NCBI GenBank assembly: GCA_947374445.1 | Contig: CANCBY010000088.1 | Span: 1-9,532 of the forward strand | DNA length: 9,532 bases | Reading direction: 5' to 3' | From: Pseudobdellovibrionaceae bacterium | Lineage (GTDB): Bacteria > Bdellovibrionota > Bdellovibrionia > Bdellovibrionales > Bdellovibrionaceae | Shown: positions 5,884 to 9,532 of the stretch, piece after piece | How positions within the stretch are numbered: the stretch's first letter is position 1 | Layout: each line of letters starts with the position of its first letter | Made by a program: the position numbers and the translations under genes | The notes under the pieces: model-generated | Database searches by the model: none | What the model saw: the letters and a program-made list of their open reading frames with translations, nothing else | Told to the model about the DNA's origin: nothing

Positions 5884-8848
5884 TTAAAGGTGCTGACAAC
5901 TCACGAGCGACTTCTTCTTTAACAAAAGCTTCGATCACATCGCCGACTTTAACATCGTTGTAATTTTCAATTCCGATACCGCATTCAAAGCCTTGGGCCA
6001 CTTCACGAGCGTCATCTTTAAAGCGTTTGAGTGAAGACAGCTTGCCTTCGAAAATAATTTTTCCATCGCGAATGAGTCGAGCCTGATTGCTACGCAAGAT
6101 CTTACCATCAACAACCGAACATCCCGCAATCGCACCAATTTTTGGAACGTTAAACACATTGCGAACTTCAGCGCGACCCATGACTTTTTCAACCACATCT
6201 GGCTGAAGCAATCCTACCATCGCTTTTTTCATGTCATCGATAAGCTCGTAAACAATCGAGTAAGTGCGAATCTCAACACCCTGGCGCTTAGCCTGAGCTT
6301 GTGCTCCGCCATCAGGACGCACATTGAAACCAACAATGATCCCTTTAGCTGTTGAAGCCAAAAGCACGTCGTTTTCAGTGATCCCACCAATAGCTGAGTG
6401 AATGATTTTTACTTTTACTTCTGCTGTTGAAAGCTTAGAGAACATCCCTTGCAAAGCTTCCATTGATCCAGCCACGTCTGTCTTTAGAACAACTGCAAGC
6501 TCCTTCATGTCGCCTTGAGAAACTTTAGAGAAAAGGTCTTCTAAAGACATTTTCGCAGAAGGATTGGCCATTTTGACTTCTTGATCTTTGCGGATCTTAG
6601 CCACTTCTTCGGCCGACTTTTCGTCTTTAACAACGTCGACTTTATCTCCAGCTCCCGGAGTGCCATCAAGTCCTAGGACTTCAACAGGCATACCTGGCAA
6701 TGCAAACTGGATTTTTTCGCCACGATCATTCATCAAGCTTCGGATACGACCAACTACTGGCCCAGCTACGATGTGCTGACCCACGCTCATTGTTCCATCC
6801 TGAACCAAAACTGTGGCGACGTTGCCGCGGCCCTTTTCAAGGCGGCTCTCGATAACAATACCGGTACCGCTGCGCTTTGGATTGGCTTTCAATTCTTGAA
6901 CTTCAGCTACCAACAAAATTTGCTCTAACAGCTCTTTGATACCAATTTTTTTCAAAGCAGAAACTTCGCAAAAAATCGTTGTTCCTCCCCATTCCTCTGG
7001 GACCACTTCGAACTCAGTGAGCTGTTGCTTGATTTTTTCAGTGTTAGCACCTGGCTTATCAATTTTATTAACAGCCACGATCATCGGAACACCCGCAGCT
7101 TTGGCGTGATTGATCGCCTCTGCTGTTTGCGGCATCACACCGTCATCGGCAGCAACCACGATCACCGCGATATCAGTGCAATTGGCACCGCGAGCACGCA
7201 TGGCTGTGAAAGCCTCATGGCCCGGAGTATCCAAGAAAGTCACGAGCTGGCCACTCTCAAGTTTTACTTGATAAGCACCAATGTGCTGAGTGATTCCGCC
7301 GGCCTCGCCTGTTGTCACACTTGTATTGCGAATAGCATCTAAAAGAGATGTCTTACCATGGTCAACGTGCCCCATGACTGTAACCACTGGTGGACGAGTG
7401 ATGCGTTCAGCATCAAGGTCTCCAAAAGATGTCTCAACTAGAACATCTTCTGCAGTTTTTAACACACTGACAGCTTCGTATGAAAATTCCGGGGCAATCA
7501 ATGCAATCGTATCAAAATCAAGGCTGGTATTGATGTTTGCCATCACACCATTTTTCATCAAGTGACGAATGAGTTCTGTCGCTTTGATTTTCATTTCATT
7601 GGCAGCATCGCCAACCTTAATCGTACCATTTACTTTGACCACACGCTTTGAGGCATCGGCTTTGGTGATTTGAGTTTGCATCGAAGGTCTTGCCAACATT
7701 CCCTTTTTCTTTTTCGGTTGAAAAACCATTTCGCGTTTACGGAAATCAGCAGCTACGAAAGAAACATTTTGGCCTTCGCCCGCTGGACGAGCGGAGCCTT
7801 CAGCTCCAACGCCGCCTTTATTGCGACGTTTTTCGTCTTTTTTGCGACCGAAATCATCTGTCGGTCCACCTTCAACAAAATCAGGAGCAGGAGTCGATTG
7901 CTGAACAAAGCCAGCGCGCAAATTTCCCGCTGGACGAGGACGAGCTCCGCCCGGTCCACCCGCAGGTGTAGAGCCCATTGCTGGACGTGGTCCGCGATCG
8001 CCACCAAATCCACCACCAGGAGCGCGAGGATTTTGCTGCTGAACGCGGCTGAGATCCATGCGACCGATGATATTTCGTCTTGGAGTGGCTGCGCTTGGAG
8101 TGCTTTCCACTCCAGAGTTACCAATAGCTACTTCTTTTTTACGAGCGACAACTTTGCGCTCGGGTGTCTCTTCTACTTTAGCAACGGTCGCGGTCGGAGC
8201 AGCACTTGCTGGCGACGGAGCTGTTGTTGCAGGCGTCGCAACTGCGACTGAAGACGCGGGTGCTACTTTCGCAACAGCAGCGGGAGCAGTCGAAGCCGCA
8301 GGAGCAACTACCGGTGCCACCTTCACAGGCTCAACAGGTGCCGCTACTTTTGCTGCCACCTTAGGGACTACTACTTCTTCTACAGCCTCGTGAGGAGCTG
8401 ACTCTTCAGATTGTAATTCGTCGGATTTTTCAGATGTTTCAACTGTCTCAACTTCGGCAGCCTTAGCTTTACGTCGAACAACCATTCCACCAGCCTTTGG
8501 GGCTGCTGCGGCAGGCGTTGCAACTGGTGCTGCTGCTTTTGAACTCGCTGCCGCTTTGGCTGCAGATTCAACAGCTGCCTTCGCCACCGTTGTTGGAGTA
8601 GTTGGCTTTGCTGGAGTCTTAGCTGCAGCCGGAGCGGCTGCTCTCTTCTTAGCCGCAGGTTTTTTTTCGGATTCTGATTTCGAGCCAGATCCCTCTGACA
8701 ATTTAGCCTTTATAGCGGCTAAATGCTCAGGCTCAAGTTCTGCCATGTGGGATCTCACAGGAAGTTGCCACTCACGGATTTTATCCATCAGGGCCAAGGG
8801 GGTCATCCCAACTTCTTTGGCGAATTCAAAAACTTTTGGATTGCTCAC
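5876..8848 (-). CDS. infB: Translation initiation factor IF-2
   Basis: IF2 is the GTPase that brings initiator fMet-tRNA to the 30S subunit and promotes 50S joining. At 990 residues it is long for the family, owing to its linker. Order: IF2_N-type domain (1-53), an Ala/Pro/Lys/Val-rich linker (about 55-245), a Gly/Arg/Pro-rich section (about 270-350), a second IF2_N domain (about 402-462) and the G domain with G1 GHVDHGKT (493-500), G2 GGITQ (517-521), G3 DTPGH (540-544), G4 NKID (594-597) and G5 SAL (630-632). Domain II with SRLEKGRGNVATVLV (668-682) follows, then domain III (about 760-870) and the fMet-tRNA-binding domain IV (about 890-985), including ECGIGIENYNDVKVGDVIE. The start is GTG at 8846-8848, supported by GAAGGAG 5 bases upstream. 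It begins 30 bases after nusA, without ylxR or ylxQ between. Met122 could be an internal start. Confidence 0.99.
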   Translation of the reverse strand: MSNPKVFEFAKEVGMTPLALMDKIREWQLPVRSHMAELEPEHLAAIKAKLSEGSGSKSESEKKPAAKKRAAAPAAAKTPAKPTTPTTVAKAAVESAAKAAASSKAAAPVATPAAAAPKAGGMVVRRKAKAAEVETVETSEKSDELQSEESAPHEAVEEVVVPKVAAKVAAPVEPVKVAPVVAPAASTAPAAVAKVAPASSVAVATPATTAPSPASAAPTATVAKVEETPERKVVARKKEVAIGNSGVESTPSAATPRRNIIGRMDLSRVQQQNPRAPGGGFGGDRGPRPAMGSTPAGGPGGARPRPAGNLRAGFVQQSTPAPDFVEGGPTDDFGRKKDEKRRNKGGVGAEGSARPAGEGQNVSFVAADFRKREMVFQPKKKKGMLARPSMQTQITKADASKRVVKVNGTIKVGDAANEMKIKATELIRHLMKNGVMANINTSLDFDTIALIAPEFSYEAVSVLKTAEDVLVETSFGDLDAERITRPPVVTVMGHVDHGKTSLLDAIRNTSVTTGEAGGITQHIGAYQVKLESGQLVTFLDTPGHEAFTAMRARGANCTDIAVIVVAADDGVMPQTAEAINHAKAAGVPMIVAVNKIDKPGANTEKIKQQLTEFEVVPEEWGGTTIFCEVSALKKIGIKELLEQILLVAEVQELKANPKRSGTGIVIESRLEKGRGNVATVLVQDGTMSVGQHIVAGPVVGRIRSLMNDRGEKIQFALPGMPVEVLGLDGTPGAGDKVDVVKDEKSAEEVAKIRKDQEVKMANPSAKMSLEDLFSKVSQGDMKELAVVLKTDVAGSMEALQGMFSKLSTAEVKVKIIHSAIGGITENDVLLASTAKGIIVGFNVRPDGGAQAQAKRQGVEIRTYSIVYELIDDMKKAMVGLLQPDVVEKVMGRAEVRNVFNVPKIGAIAGCSVVDGKILRSNQARLIRDGKIIFEGKLSSLKRFKDDAREVAQGFECGIGIENYNDVKVGDVIEAFVKEEVARELSAPLNA

Positions 8849-8853
8849 TCCAA

Positions 8854-8860
8854 CTCCTTC
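8854..8860 (-). promoter_or_regulatory. Ribosome binding site for the GTG start of infB
   Basis: GAAGGAG on the minus strand lies 5 bases before GTG at 8846-8848. The protein that starts there begins directly with the conserved IF2 N-terminal domain (SNPKVFEFAKEVG), and the first ATG in frame would cut into that domain, so GTG is the right start. Confidence 0.85.
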
Positions 8861-8865
8861 AATTG

Positions 8866-8890
8866 AAAGAAAACAGCCTTAATGGCTGTC
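8866..8890 (-). terminator. Candidate weak terminator or attenuator across the nusA stop codon
   Basis: On the minus strand ACAGCC (8884-8889) and GGCTGT (8873-8878) form a perfect 6-bp stem, extendable by a G-U pair, with a 5-base ATTAA loop that contains the nusA stop codon TAA. It is followed by TTTCTTT (8866-8872). This resembles a short intrinsic terminator. As infB is essential and starts 18 bases later, full termination is unlikely; partial attenuation, pausing or mRNA 3'-end protection is more plausible. Confidence 0.4.
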
Positions 8891-9532
8891 TCCCTCAGTG
8901 GATTGATTTTGTAACTTTTCAAGTTCTACTTTAAGGCGCAAATCAGCCTGAGATTTGGCATCGCCAGATCCACGGCTCATTTCTTTAGCTGCAATAGCTT
9001 GCGGTGACATAGGAACCGCAATGCCTTCACGCTCATATTTTTCAACAACTGATTTTGCATCAGCAATGAGCTTTTCAGCTTTGCTTGCATCTTCGTAACC
9101 AGGAATTGTCATAATATCTTCGCTGGCTGCTTGAGCCACAGATTGGAATGAACCAAAGCCCGATTGGAAAATATTTTGCGCCATGGTGTCTGTCATGCCA
9201 GGGATCAACATCAAATTGAAGATCGACTCTGCCGTGCGAGCCGAAGCTGCCGTCTCAGAAATGATGTCGATTTTCCAGCCAGTCAGCTTTGCTGCCAAAC
9301 GCACGTTTTGACCGCGCTTACCGATAGCTAGGCTCAATTGATTGTCTGGAACAACTACTTCAAGCTCTTTGTTTTCTTCATCCAAAAACACGCGAGAAAT
9401 TTCTGCAGGAGAAAGTGCGTTGCACGCAAAACGTGTGACGTCCTCATCCCATGAAACGATATCAATTTTTTCACCGCGAAGTTCTTGCACGATATTTTGC
9501 ACGCGAGTGCCCTTCATACCAACGCAAGCGCC
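8879..9532 (-). CDS. nusA: Transcription termination/antitermination factor NusA, 5' part beyond window
   Basis: NusA binds RNA polymerase near the RNA exit channel, enhances pausing and intrinsic termination, and takes part in antitermination. The frame is open to the window edge: 217 codons are visible, starting GACVGMKGTRVQNIVQELRG, which is the end of the first KH domain; the N-terminal RNAP-binding and S1 domains should be upstream. The second KH domain follows (visible residues about 50-105) with the GKRG loop in LSLAIGKRGQNVRLAAKL, then a helix-hairpin-helix C-terminal domain (about 115-170, LIPGMTDTMAQNIFQSGF and TIPGYEDASKAEKLI). Only one such domain is present, whereas E. coli NusA has two acidic repeats. 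The tail of about 45 residues is charged and Gln/Ser-rich. The visible ATG at 9515-9517 is internal, not a start. The gene leads directly into infB. Confidence 0.98.
   Translation of the reverse strand, partial: GACVGMKGTRVQNIVQELRGEKIDIVSWDEDVTRFACNALSPAEISRVFLDEENKELEVVVPDNQLSLAIGKRGQNVRLAAKLTGWKIDIISETAASARTAESIFNLMLIPGMTDTMAQNIFQSGFGSFQSVAQAASEDIMTIPGYEDASKAEKLIADAKSVVEKYEREGIAVPMSPQAIAAKEMSRGSGDAKSQADLRLKVELEKLQNQSTEGDSH

Noticed and set aside
7670..8882. Long plus-strand open frames opposite infB (for example 7670-8251, 8058-8393 and 8556-8882).
   Set aside because: They are antisense shadows of the Ala/Pro/Gly-rich IF2 linker, whose GC-biased codons suppress stops on the other strand. 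Their products are low-complexity and have no recognisable domain.

Overview
This window is a conserved bacterial housekeeping cluster. Every gene is on the minus strand, so transcription runs from high to low coordinates. In transcription order the genes are nusA (3' part only), infB, rbfA, truB, rpsO, pnp, an M16 zinc peptidase gene, and dut (5' part only). Together they link transcription elongation and termination (NusA), translation initiation (IF2), 30S maturation and structure (RbfA, S15), tRNA modification (TruB), RNA turnover (PNPase), a processing-type protease and dUTP removal. I see no mobile element, CRISPR array, tRNA, rRNA or recently acquired gene, and no plus-strand gene is convincing.

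The organism is a Gram-negative-type bacterium of moderate GC content. The order nusA-infB-rbfA-truB-rpsO-pnp, without the small ylxR/ylxQ genes between nusA and infB, is the proteobacterial arrangement. The M16 peptidase gene followed by dut after pnp, the IF2 N-terminus and the very long Ala/Pro then Gly/Arg/Pro linker of IF2 remind me of Bdellovibrio-like (former delta-proteobacterial) genomes. That assignment is an inference from memory and has not been tested.

Layout: 8879-9532 nusA; 5876-8848 infB (GTG start, strong ribosome binding site); 5377-5817 rbfA; 4460-5377 truB, overlapping rbfA by one base; 4244-4459 a spacer holding a good sigma-70-like promoter and a structured leader for rpsO; 3974-4243 rpsO; 3932-3966 a strong intrinsic terminator; 3846-3931 the pnp leader; 1740-3845 pnp; 420-1685 the M16 peptidase (TTG start); 1-380 dut. 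No stretch longer than 300 bases lacks a gene.

The genes themselves are ordinary, and I did not find an undescribed system. The interesting material lies in the junctions: a U-tailed hairpin across the nusA stop codon before infB, a promoter plus foldable leader before rpsO, a perfect 12-bp terminator isolating pnp, a small hairpin that puts the GGA of the pnp Shine-Dalgarno in its loop (a CsrA-like arrangement), and a 7-bp hairpin just upstream of the M16 ribosome binding site. These suggest that rpsO, pnp and the nusA/infB boundary are each separately tuned within what looks like one long operon.
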